Below, piece by piece: positions 51,901-63,364 of a stretch of 64,000 nt of DNA. The stretch is from contig NC_088103.1 of the NCBI RefSeq assembly GCF_036370855.1, forward strand, positions 10,417,404 to 10,481,403, written 5' to 3'. Origin of the DNA: Dromaius novaehollandiae (Eukaryota > Chordata > Aves > Casuariiformes > Dromaiidae). The number at the start of each line of letters is the position of its first letter. The first letter of the stretch is position 1. Made by a program: the position numbers and the translations under genes. The notes beneath the pieces were generated by a model. That model was not told where the DNA came from and did not search any database. It was given only the letters and a program-made list of their open reading frames with translations.

Positions 51901-54900
51901 GTCTCCACTTGGCATTACTCTGTCAACACGGGGTGATTATGCGACCGAGTCTGGGCTTTTCTAGCGCGCTGGTACTAAGTCACTGCTGCAGACCATACGC
52001 GTACGCGCAGAGAAGCAACAGGAGCAAACCCAGTTCATAAGGCGACAGCAGGACTGTGCTGTTGTGGTGATGAACCCGATACGTCAATAAATTCCTTCCC
52101 AGCGAGGGGGTGAAGCGTTCGTCTTATTTCATGAAGCATCTGTTGATTTCAGCACACTGAAACGAGCACTGAAACACAGATTTCTAATACTCTAAATCTC
52201 TAATGCTAATAAAACGCTAAAGGAAGTGACACCGTGAAGTGGGTGAGATACGGAGCGCAGACTGTCCCGAAATTTCAGGAGTGGGGAGGTAAAGGATGCC
52301 TGCGCAACCAGCAATCCACCCAGCTGGCGCCGAGCTGCCTCTTCAGGAAAAGTGATTCCAATCCAACAACCGAAAATATTTTAAGCTTCAGTGATGAGGC
52401 AGTTGCAATTACTTTAATGAAGAAAAATATAACCTAATTTATTGCACCACATAGAGACAGCTTTCCTAGATCAACCTTCAGAGCATCTCAGATCACAACG
52501 GCAGTTGTCAAAGTACAGCCGTAACTCAGCTGGAACAGCTACAACCGAGCACAGCTGCTCCTCCCGTGCTGGAAAGCTTTTAAAACAAGACCTCCCTCAA
52601 GCGCACATCTTTCTCCTCGATCCAACATCTGATGCTGGCGAAAATCAGTTGGCACCACCTGTGTCCCAAGGCCTGCACCAACAGCAGGGACAAAGCTCGG
52701 GTTTTCGAGGGCTCCTTCTCCAGCATCCCCGGGGCGGGAGAGCTCTCCCCCAGCCCAGGTTGCTCCACCAGCTTTCTCCCATGCTGAATTAGTGAAAGCT
52801 GCCCCGGTTTTACTCACCCTGCACAGCGGAGAGCAGCAGTAGCCGGAGGCATTCGGCTCCTTCCACGCGGCCATGGCGGGGCACCTCTCGTCTCGTCACA
52901 TCATGGGCGCAGGGGGCTGCCAACGAGGAAGGAGAGAGAAACGTAGCTTTGGGCATCTCCGCCGGCCTCAGGGTGCCTGTTAAAGCCACGCTGGCTTGCA
53001 CGTGCCCCACAGACAGCTCAAAACCCACCCAAGGGCAGGGACAGAGCAGACGGACGCGCACCTACCGCAACCCCCAGAAACAGCAGAAATGGGGAGCACG
53101 TGGCCAAGCAAACCCCAGAAATGGGGGAAATGGGGAGCACGTGGCCAAGCGCTGGCAAGCGCAGGGCTTGGGGGGTGCTATGCAAACGCAGCACCCCGGG
53201 ATTGCTGCTGTGTGCCGCGAAATCGGGCTTAGCAAACAAACAGTGTGCGATAAAACACCCAAGCCCTCCTACAATTCATCCTCTAAACTGCAACGACTCA
53301 CTAGGCCTTGAAAACACAACCTATTCACCCCAAAAATCAATGCGGGAAAAGAGTCACGAATTCTGGAGCTGCAGCCCAACATTGTCCAGGAGTAACAACA
53401 GGTTTAGAGCTGCTCTGTGACAGTTTGGTGACGCGGTCTTTCAGCCAAGGTTTTCTATCTACACGTCTCGCAATGCTCTTACGCTTGGCGGTTTACAAGC
53501 GGATGTCTCGGCCAGAAAGGGAAGCCCTGCTGAAGCGAAGGCTCCCTCTTCCCTGGCTAGACCACGAATTAAGTCCAGGAGGACCATCAGGATATAGCGT
53601 AACAGGTCGTTATAACAAAACCTGCTTTCTTTAGTCCTTCGCAGCCAGGAATGGGACAGACTGCAGGGTCTCCGAGGGTGAATTACCCCAGGAGACCATA
53701 GAGGACCATGCGGGCCGAGTGCTCACCGGCATGGAGGAGCAGCTCCAGCGCACCTCGCTCCAGGGACGGAGGCTGTGACAGGCTGCCTCACCCCACCGCA
53801 CCGAGCGGTGCACGTGGTGCGGTCAGCGGTACGTGCAGACACCCAAACTTTCTCCTCCCCTCCGGGGGTTTTCCTCAGGAAGTTCTTGGATCTGCAATTT
53901 TTGCTTGGAAAACACTCAATATGGAGGGTTTCTTGTCCCTACCTCGAGAGTCATTTCCTCAGACCATTCTGGTTGTCTTGGGATATTTCCCAGGACAAAT
54001 ACAAGTCTAGAAGAGCTTTGGGGTTGCTACTTTCTTTCTTAGATTTTCACACACGCATGCACACACACAGAAGGGAGAAGAAACACTTTCCAAACTCCAT
54101 GCATCTGTCAGGAAGAAAGCGCTTATTTTAATTAAACGGGTTTCCCAACCCCTCTGACCCATTCCCAGCAGTAAAACCTGAGCGTTTGGGTTCACACCGC
54201 AGCTAACGAGAGACGGGTGATGGAGAATCACTTTTTAAAAATCTAAAAAGAAAAAACAAAGCATCCAGCCTAAAGTAGCATCCCAAGCAGCCTGATCTGG
54301 GAGACATAACGGGGGAGTTCATGTCTGAAAATCAGAAAAAAGGAGCCTCAAAGGGGCTTTTCTTCTAAAGACCCAACGTGGCTGAGACCTGCTCTTGCGG
54401 CTTAGGGAGGGGAAACTCTTTGCTTAAGAACGGCCAAAGACGACACCGCTTTCTTTAGCGGTGGAGACCCCATCCAGGCCTGGGGGCTGCCGGATGCCAG
54501 CGTCAAAGCCCCCTAACTCCCACGGGACCGCTGCCCTTCCAGCACTACTACTAAGCGAGCCAGCGCTACGGGCTGCGGGCCAGCAGCCCCAGCCCGAGAC
54601 AAGCGACAGCCCCCAGCAGGGCCGGCGGCCAAGGCAGCGCCTCTGCCCTGTCCCGCTTCTCTCACCCTTCCTTCCCCAAGTGAAGCATCATTTTTGGCAG
54701 GGGGCAAAGCAGAAACATCCCCACAAGTGTGCTAGTGTCCGAAACCGCGACAGCTAGTCTCCCCGCTAGCTCCTGTTGCAGCCGGAGGGAATTCACATGG
54801 CTCCCTTGGGGCCGACACATCGCCAGACCTGTGGGCTCGCTCACGGCACTCTGGTCTCCTCGCAGGCTGAAAAGCACATCTGTTCCCATGGTTGACATAG

Positions 54901-55890
54901 ATCCCAACATCTGTTTTAATCACGGCTTCCACCTATGCCCGTGTTTTGGCCAGACAGCAGCAACGGCATGGGCTGCGGCTACCAGTCAGCGCTCGAGACC
55001 CAGAAAACGCCCTAGGCTGGATCATCGCCGACCATCACCATCAGTCTCTGCTGAGCCAGGTCTCCACCCCAGGCCCCCACGGATGCACGGTACGGTGCAG
55101 GTAGCAAGCGCTCAGGCTTCACGCTATGAGCTGTGCCAGACGCAAGGGAAGACCCTTTCCCTTCCCCTGCAGGGCAGGGTGATCACGTGCGCTTTAACAG
55201 AGGCTCTCCTGGGCGGTGGGTCAGCACCACCCTGGCACCCAAAGGGATCTCCCGCTGCAGCACTACCCGCCCCCTTGGCTGTATCTGGGGAGCAGTCTGG
55301 ACACCAAGAGAGAACCACCAGCACACACAGGATCCGAAATACATTTGAGGAGCAAAGAGTCTCCGTGGGGTCGGGCAACGGGAGCGCTTGGTTTGGGTCT
55401 GCCTTCCACACACTTGCACAGCACCCTCTTCCAGTCACAACGTACCACTTGGAAACGCCGGCACCACCTCGCTCCTGCATCTGTTAGACCATGAAACAAC
55501 AAAGCAGTAGAAATAAAAGCAACACAGATACCTACTTTAGCACCCATTGGAGCTGACAGATGCCATCCCGATTGCTCCATAGCAAAAGCATCCTCAGAAA
55601 CGCCGTACCTTGACCTTGGCACAACAGGCACCATCAAGCCGATAATCGAAAACCATAACTTCTTCCCCAAAGGCGCCAGGTTAGCTATAGCCCTTTGTTC
55701 CTTTGCACTCAAGGTCTCTCCCCGTCAGCTTTCTGGCATTTGCCAGCGCGGTGCACGCTTTATTGGGCAGATACCGAGCCGTGAATTCCTTCGTGCTCCT
55801 CTCTGCACAGCATTGTGCAGCGAAAGCGCTAACCGGCCCGCAGATGAAAATGCCACTTACTGCTTATCCCTGCTGCAGTCTGTTGAATTA
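48901..55890. other. HK1-HKDC1 intergenic region, HK1-proximal part
   Basis: About 7 kb upstream of HK1, without any coding exon I can support. It contains an AT-rich stretch near 50080-50640 with an E-box/GATA overlap, a GC-rich patch near 50850-51850, and a 41-bp duplicated cassette at 53086-53150. An open frame of 252 codons at 54729-55487 (+) shows no recognisable domain. Upstream alternative HK1 first exons, known in mammals, would be expected here but none could be identified. Confidence 0.55.
53086..53150. repeat. Tandem 41-bp duplication carrying CACGTG
   Basis: The 24-bp segment at 53086-53109 is repeated exactly at 53127-53150. Each copy contains the palindromic E-box GCACGTGGCC, at 53097-53102 and 53138-53143, exactly 41 bp apart. 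Confidence 0.9.
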
Positions 55891-56449
55891 AAAACTCTTT
55901 GTTTGCAAGCTGTAAACAAGTTCTTCTTAATCTTCCAATAAAAAAATGTCAATTATGCTCTCTAACAATGTAACTTCATTGTGATGAAAGAAGGCATTGC
56001 TATTGCTCTAATCACGGTAACATATCAGCTGCTTTTAGAGTCAATTCCTTTTTGTGCAAAATTTAATGACCATGCAATTATTTAAATTTCAGACTAACAA
56101 ACTGGGCTTTAGACCTACAACGCAGCTCCCTTGCTCTGCAAACACACACTTGAAAGCAACAGAAAAGTGCCTAGACCAGAATTTCCAAGCTGAGAACACA
56201 GAGACACCTTAAAAACGCACCCGGCACCAGGGGACTCCGGCCCACGCTGGACACAGCTACGTCATTGGAGAGGCAAGGAGAGAAAGCCAGACCCTCAGGG
56301 TCCTGCTAGGGGCTCTCCCCAGGCCCCTGGCTTTCGCGTGGCTCCATTGGGGGCCGTGTTTATCTTCGGCTTCCTCGTCTCCCTCTGGTTTCAGTGCATT
56401 TCCTGCAGAATCGCTGGCCGCAGCACATGTGCCCTTCAGGCATTTCGAC

Positions 56450-56482
56450 TTTTTTTTTTTCTCTCTCTCTCTCTCTCTCTCT
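56450..56482. repeat. T11(CT)11 microsatellite
   Basis: A T-run at 56450-56460 followed by eleven CT units at 56461-56482. Confidence 0.9.
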
Positions 56483-59400
56483 CCCCCATGCCATTATTTA
56501 TCCCATTTGTTTCCAGAACCAGCTGCAGCTCCCAAACCGGCGTCCGTAACTTTCCGCTTTGGAGCGCTCGGAGGTGCCCGCAGGGACGGCACCTTCCTCG
56601 TGGCCCTGCCCCGACCCTCGCACGCTCTCCCGCCCTCCTTGCCCACCTCCTGCCCAGCTGCCCAGGCACCGGGGCTGTCCACCAGCGGCTCATCTGCTCC
56701 GTTAACCGCTTGCGCTCCGGTAACCGGCCTCGGCATCCTGACCTTGCTTTAGCTGCCAGGGCAGCCTCGCCGGCAGCGGTCCCAAACCCGCAGCCCAACA
56801 GATGGTCCCGCGCTGCCGTACGGCTCGGCAGGGCCAAACCCGCCTGCAGGAGCAGGCGCTTCCCAGGGCGCAGAAGCCTTTGGAAAGCCGCCTTTCCGGA
56901 CAGCGGGCAGCAAATTAAGAAAAACAACAAAAATGCCACTTTTCGGAAAGTAAATTGCATTAACACTGTGCTGTTTCAAGAACTGAACCCTGATATTTTT
57001 TTAAACAGCTGAGGCTGGGAGCCTCATCTCGCTCCTGCTGTCTGAAGGGGACAGGTGCTGGTACAGCACCAAAAATACATGTATCTTTTTAATTAGAGCT
57101 TTGGTTTGGGGTTAGCTTTGAACTTCTGCTTTTACAGATAAGAATAGGAAATTTTTTTATTCTTTTGATGACCAGTCAGGAAAGATGAAGGATGAAAGGA
57201 CTCTCTTTTGCTCCTTCCCACCCCTGCTTGCCGAGCTTCCCTGGCACTCGCGTCTCCATCTCCTCCGCAGGAGGCCTCCAGCCCGGAGCCTTTTGCCCAT
57301 GCTCCCGTAGCATGTTCCTTGTGTCAGGATCCAACTAGCGAGGTTTCCTGGATGGGACCCATGCCTACCAGGTTTACGCTGAACAATTCTGTTCTCTATT
57401 CATTGCACGCAGTTTTTACCATGTCCAGAGGTGCCTGGGCTGTGCCAGGCCTCAGCTGCAGGCACTGGTGCAGGTGAGCAGTAAGGCTGGGCTGCGAAGG
57501 GGCTGGAAGACGTTAAACACACAGAAAGATCAAAATCATTTTGGCATTCCCATCTCAGACAAACACAACCCACCACCTTTACAGCACCTTCAACGTGCAG
57601 CTGCAATGCAGTAGGAAAGGCAAGAGAGGGGAAATTATTAAACTTCTGGTGCTTTATGTTTTGCCGTTTATCTGCCGAGGTTGCCTTTCTTCCTACACCT
57701 ATGCAGTGCTGGACGAAGCAGACCTCCGATGTGTCCCCGCACAGAGGCCATCCATACTCACGTAAGGGAACAGGTAAAGGCACTTGACAGTCCACCTGCT
57801 TGACAGCCGGGGAAGCACCAGGGATGGGCCCTCAAGGACAGCCCCAGGCCACGAAGTCCCTTCCTAGAGAAACCGCGCGCTTCGGCAGCCTTCCCGAGTC
57901 TCCCGTGCTCCCTGCCTGCTCCCCCTCTCCACGCACTACTCTGCTAACTTCATGCTTGAGACCCCAAGCAAGAGCCAGCACGTTTCACCAAATGCAAAGA
58001 AACAAACCATAACAATAGTTTGATTTTGGCATTACCTACATTTTGGCCCCAAACTTCTTTACACTAATCTGCTAATCCTATATAATATCAACTTCCCACG
58101 AAGGGAGATTATGCTAATCAGGATTTCTGAAGGATTTACACATGATCCTATATTTACTTTTGAACTTTGTCAGAGTGACAAAGAGTATGTCACCAATGAG
58201 CTGCTACTGCCTCTTCCCTGGATGACAAGGCGGGCTCCAGCGCTGTCCAAATCTATAGCCACCAAAGTGTTTCTCTAGCAGGCAAACCAGTGTTTAAGAT
58301 CACCCTTTCCTCACAGATAACTGCGACCATCTACTGGGAGTTACCGGAAAACATAAACCTTAGTACTTTCACCCAGGAATATGCCTGTGATTTAAAGCTC
58401 TTTCAACTGTCCATATCAAATGCATGATCTAAGAAAAAAAGTCTGAACATCTGAAAAAAGACGTCCATGTCTCCAAGAAAAAAACCAACATTGCTAAATG
58501 CAAGAAGTACTGAACATTGTCTGAAAGACCTACAAAACATACAGAAGTAGAATACCACAAAGATATCTAAATCAGTAATAAAAAAAGCAAACAAGTGGAA
58601 GAACATCATTTTATTTTAAATCTATTATCAACTTTATGTTGATATATGTACTACATACATCATACATATACCAGCATAAATGTACTACACATTTTTCAGC
58701 ATGTAGTCTGCTGAGTTATGCTTAATGGAAGTTTAAAACCCTGGTTTAAGGTAAAAATAATCACCATATATGACAGACAGAAGGATTTTAGTAGTTCAGT
58801 GACTGAAAACCAATTCAAGGGAGACTGCAAGTTTGTGGCATTCCTTCAGTTTTTGCACTGAAATAGTCAGGAACGTGGTGCTGTATCCTTCCCCCCGGGC
58901 AACCCAGCAGCGGCCAAGCCTTCCCTGCTCCGGGGCTGCCCAGAGCAGCACAGCCCATTCCCCAACAGGCCCCCAGAAGTGCACTGTTCATACAAGATCT
59001 CAGAGTGCCCCGGAGAAAAACCGCCACTGCAGAAGAGCTATTCTAGCTTATTTCTAGGCTCCTCCCAACCCCAAGCCCCGAGGTTTGTGCTTCGGTACCC
59101 AGCCCCACACAGCTTAGCCTGTTCACCGCTAGGGAAAATGTCAGTTCCAGATAACTCTGCCTCCACCACGTAGCAAGCTTCATTTCCCATGGCATTATGC
59201 ATTCCAAAATATAAAGAAAATGTAAAATATTAAGCTGCTTGGCAAACAGCAGGAAAACATTAAGCAAGTTCACAACTCACCTCTTTTTAATTGCCCGGCA
59301 CAGAGAGCTCAGCACCTTGAGGAACCCCTTCAGAAATGAAAGTCATTTCCACCCGCTACTTTTCACCCATCCTGTGACTTCAACACGGACACAGCTGTCG

Positions 59401-59977
59401 ACACGTCTTTTGAAAACTACAGAAAGGTCTGCATCTTCAAATTTTGAATTTGCCATTGCTAAATTTAAACCTGTCAGCCTTATTTCAGATTATCACATAT
59501 GCCCAGCTGCTTATTCCCCTTGCACGATTGTTACTTTTGACCCATCTAGGTTCAAGGCGCATTCTCTGGCCCCACTTTCTGCTGCCACCCCAAAGCAAAT
59601 ACCCAAGGAGGAGGATTAAAAGAGATACAGAAAATACTTAGCTTTTCTGTGGCCCAGAGATGAAGAGATTTGACACTCTCTAGGTAGTTTTAGCATAGGA
59701 GCAGCAAACTCTGTAGCTGCTCTATATCCTCGCCTTCACCCTCAGGTGAGAAGAATCAGTCACAGTCAGAATCCATCCAGCACTGGTTTATGTTTTTGCA
59801 CACTCAAATGCACCAATATACTTTGACACAAACTGCTATTTTGTGGACTCACCTTTTTCCATTACATTCATTTATTAATTGTGTCCTCTGCACTCAGAGA
59901 AATATCACATTACAATATACTTGTAACCAACGCAGCAGAGGGGAAGGAAAAAAGCATCACTGACCAAAGCCCATTAA

Positions 59978-60189
59978 TTTATTTTACTTGCAGATTTATT
60001 GTGAAATCTGTGAAGCATTGAATAAACACGTCTGCTAGATATGTGCAGCACTGGGATCTCAATATCCCTAGAGCCAGGCCAAACCAAAACTAAAAAACCC
60101 AAAATCCTAAGAAACTGGGTGATAAACTCATTTGTGAGGCAGTGACTTAATTAAGCCATTGTAAGAAGACATATTGAGATTTATTTATT
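59978..60189 (-). terminator. HKDC1: Candidate HKDC1 polyadenylation signals
   Basis: The minus strand reads AATAAA at 60184-60189, 60180-60185, 59995-60000 and 59978-59983, all 0.27-0.48 kb past the HKDC1 stop. The first pair is the nearest. No transcript data are available to choose between them. Confidence 0.4.
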
Positions 60190-60455
60190 TTTTTAAAACT
60201 CTCATGTGCACTACAGATGAATTGCAGGAAGCACAGAACTGAGTAGCTTGCAGTATCCCAAGACATAATGTCAGTGAATGTCAGCAGAAACACTTGATCC
60301 AAGCTACCAAAGGACAAAAAAGCCGGTTAGTCAAAAACCAGCTGCTTCCTGAAAACAGCTACCTGTGTACCGGTGTCTGGCAAAGCTATAATCACCACTC
60401 AGCAAATCTCTAGTGCACATGCCTGGCAATGCTGCAGGGACTTGACCTCTTGTTT

Positions 60456-60600
60456 TTAGTTTTCTCCAACAGTACGCAGTCTTTTCGCTACTGCTGTGAT
60501 GAGGGCAGCTCCCTTCCCACTCCCATCTTCAGAGAGCATGAACGTCACATCACACTGCGGTGCCAGTTCCTTCACCGTTTCCCGCAGGACCCTAGAAAAA
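60456..60600 (-). CDS. HKDC1: HKDC1 exon 18 (C-terminus and stop)
   Basis: Encodes [16 protein letters not shown] and [20 protein letters not shown], ending in TAA (complement of 60456-60458). The acceptor is CTTTTCCTTTCAG. Confidence 0.95.
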
Positions 60601-63364
60601 CTGAAAGGAAAAGGAGAGAGGGGAAGACCATTTTAGCAGCCCTCTTCTGGTTTGTGATCATTTGTACCTGTCTATTAGCAGGGAACCAAAACCTCAGCCA
60701 ACATCTTCCTTTGGTTCTCCATCCCATTCCTTTCTGTGTTTTCTTTCTGTACTCCACCAGATTTTAATTTCTATTTCTCCACCTTTAATTTTGCTCAGCG
60801 TGATGGGCCCCTTGCATTTAGAGACCACAGAGGGGAGACTCTTCCCCCAACTCAACAGCTAATGCAACTGCTTTGAGGCCTTACTCACGAAATACAGACC
60901 CATCTACAAAAACCCAGCAAAGCTTCCCACATGAAAAAGTTTGCTTTCATCTAGGATCCCCAGACATTGCAGAAATCCCCCAAAACACTGGAAAAATCAA
61001 TATTAAAAGAGCAGGTTTGCTAAACACCCCAGAGAACAAGAGCCTCCCAGTAATAACTGGACTTTCCTTTGCAGCTTTCAATCCATCGTGTAGGCAAAGG
61101 AAAAGATGGGATGCAGGGAGACACGTCAGATGTTTATTCCCCCTTACTTCTGACCACCCCAGCAGGAGCCTGGCACAGCCCGGCACGTTTTCACAACGTA
61201 ATTGAGCAAAAAAGCAAAGGGAGGTGGGACCCAGGCACTCACTGTGGATGGAGCTTGTACAAAGTCCCGTCCACCCCGACGGTGATTTGCAAGTGCTCCA
61301 CACCTCGGTTTTCCCTCCTCTTCTCCACAATAGCCGCCAGCCCTGCCCCGCAGAGCTGGGCAGCTCTCCTGGAAACAGCTCCACACACCTCCTTGACGAT
61401 GATGCTGTCTTCGCACGTGCTGTCCAGGCCGAGCTGCTGCAGGATTCGCCGCACTTGCAGGAGGGCTAGCCGGTCGCTGGCAGAGGGAAACAGGCAGCAG
61501 CAGGGCGTTAGGGGAAACTCCTGCGAGCCCTCAAGTTTAAGAGTTTCACAGATGAGACTGAATCTCAATTCAAAAGGACCTCGACCACAGATCCAGCTCT
61601 AAACCCCTCCATTTGCTTTAAAGTATAAAATAAAGTTCCAGTCTGAACCTGGATCCAAAACTTGCTCCTGGAGTGCTCTTTGCCGTGTTTCCAGAAGGCA
61701 CAAACGATAGTTAGGCACCTCGCTCCTAAAGTCACAAAGGAGCTGTGCCAAATCAGCCACCTTACCGTGTTAGTTTTGATCTAAAGGGTGAGATACTACC
61801 TTTAAAATTTTTCCAACATTGGAAGGGGTTTCGAATAGCCTGGAAGACTGTGCCAAACACACACAGATATGCAGGTAAGCCCATATTCATGACGTATTTA
61901 TATATCACTGGCTTTTCTTTTTTTTTTTTAGTACCATTTTAAGTTCCTACAGGAAAGATTTCAAGTACAGAAATGCTTGATACTAAGACATCCAAGATAA
62001 CACAGCCAAATGGAAAGGAAATGATAATTCATATAATTACAGAATAATTCTAGGACTCCCACAGTTCCTTGGGGGGGGGGGGGGTTTGTTTTGTTTTGTC
62101 ATGTCTTCCCCCCGCTCTTTCCCCACCACCAAGAAGGAGACTATAATAGACTTCCTGAAGGAAAGGGCTCCACACTTTTGTGGAAGATTATTTTCTAGAG
62201 GTTCTGGAAGAGCTTGAGGATTTAAACCATGTAAATCTAATTGACAACTTTACCTCTCAATCTGAGACAGGAATTTTGTTTCAAATATGCCTCTTTTCCT
62301 GAGTGATTCCGAAATCTGTCCTCTGAACAGCAGTCCTTGTTTGGTTAAGTCGATCAAAATCTGCCTCACTATTTCACCTAGGTACATTCCACTGGTCATT
62401 TTTTCATACCTGTTATAAAAGAAAAAAATATATGTTTTTAAAGAGACAGCAAGTTAGCTCTGTTTAACATAATCACTGGTAGATACACACTCTGAACAAC
62501 CTGAAAAGCAGTCAAAGCTTGCAGAACAGTATTCCTTGAACTGTCTTTCAACCATCAGAAAAGTCTGTTGCAGTGACTTCAAGTGCAAGTATTAATTATA
62601 ATATATTATGTCAAAAGATAACAAAACTAGAAAAAAACTGCAATATTAAATCCAAGATGGTGTTAAGGCCAGAGTCCACACTGAGGAGAAACATTTCCCT
62701 GTCCCCCCTGTGCATTCTCTGGTGAGTCATATGCAATCAGTGCTGTCTTTACCAAACCAAGAACAGCCAGTTCAGTTTATCCTCCTGCACAGTTTGTATT
62801 TTGCTTTTGAAGGGGAAGCAGGCTAACAGAAAGCCCTGCCTGGGAACTGGTATCATTAAGAAAATACTCTGAGAGGAGGATTGGTCCTAGAACCAAAGCA
62901 AGGGGAACAGCGCAAGAGGGAGGAATACAGCAAGGCCTGTGCTTTGCAGGGAAATCTTCAAAGCTGCACTGTTTGGCAAGTGCCCTGGGGTGAAAACAGT
63001 GCTGTGGTAACAGAAATAACATATGTTTTTGTTTTTTCCCTGGATACCTGCATTACTTACTGTCCAGAAAGTGAAATGTAATATTAAAATTTCCTTTCTG
63101 ATTATTCATTCATTAAGCACATTAACAAAAACTAGCCAGTGCATCTCAAGGACTCACTTAAATCAGGACCATCTCATTACCTCTGCTTCCCTGGATTTAG
63201 TGAACCTTCATCTACTTCTTTATCATACTCTGTCCTGATGTTGTCGATGCAGCCGTTGTCACCAAATCCTCCCCATTCTGTATTAATGCACATTTTTCCT
63301 TCGTTCCCTTCCAATATTTCTATGTTTTTCATGTCTTCCATGTAGCACACATTGCTGCCTGTTC
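60456..63364 (-). CDS. HKDC1: HKDC1, hexokinase domain containing 1, last four coding exons
   Basis: HKDC1 is the fifth vertebrate hexokinase, with low glucose-phosphorylating activity and mitochondrial association in mammals. The window holds exons 15-18 at 63181-63364, 62254-62409, 61243-61476 and 60456-60600 (184, 156, 234, 145 bp). They encode about the last 239 residues: the glucose loop [33 protein letters not shown] and the ATP-site [15 protein letters not shown], ending RLRTVGEN. It matches human HKDC1 ([47 protein letters not shown]) better than HK1 or HK2. The exon lengths equal those of HK1 exons 15-18. All introns are GT-AG and the frame is intact. The gene continues off the right edge, and the exon with the catalytic VNDTVG motif is outside the window. 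Confidence 0.95.
61243..61476 (-). CDS. HKDC1: HKDC1 exon 17
   Basis: A 234 bp exon encoding [20 protein letters not shown] through [11 protein letters not shown]. It is markedly more GC-rich than the other three HKDC1 exons and closely similar to HK1 exon 17. Donor GTGAGT. Confidence 0.96.
62254..62409 (-). CDS. HKDC1: HKDC1 exon 16
   Basis: A 156 bp exon reading [20 protein letters not shown] through [10 protein letters not shown], recognised by translating between the acceptor TTATAACAG and the donor GTAAAG. It is AT-rich at third positions compared with its HK1 counterpart. Confidence 0.95.
63181..63364 (-). CDS. HKDC1: HKDC1 exon 15
   Basis: A 184 bp exon encoding [20 protein letters not shown] through [11 protein letters not shown], including the glucose loop [12 protein letters not shown]. 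The donor is GTAATG and the acceptor TTTCCTCCTAG. Confidence 0.96.

Larger units (their letters stand above)
55891..60455. other. HK1-HKDC1 intergenic region, HKDC1-proximal part and HKDC1 3' UTR
   Basis: About 4.6 kb. The HKDC1 3' UTR occupies the right end, up to one of several minus-strand polyadenylation hexamers between 59978 and 60189. An AT-rich block near 55900-56110 carries a second E-box/GATA overlap. A T11 plus (CT)11 tract lies at 56450-56482. From about 57.5 kb onward the sequence is AT-richer. No additional gene is recognised. Confidence 0.55.
60601..63180 (-). other. HKDC1: HKDC1 introns 15-17
   Basis: Introns 15, 16 and 17 are 771, 777 and 642 bp, interrupted by the exons listed above. 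A run of 14 G lies at 62071-62084 in intron 16. No other feature is recognised. Confidence 0.8.

Noticed and set aside
54729-55487. A 252-codon open frame on the plus strand in the HK1-HKDC1 interval
   Set aside because: No family resemblance, no supported exon structure, and mixed low-information composition. It looks like a chance frame.
57740-57795. Minus-strand sequence resembling the mammalian erythroid HK1 start (a DCQVPLP-type peptide followed by a GTGAGT donor)
   Set aside because: The first codon is GTG, not ATG, and the distance to the donor leaves one extra base, so it cannot join HK1 exon 2 in the hexokinase frame.
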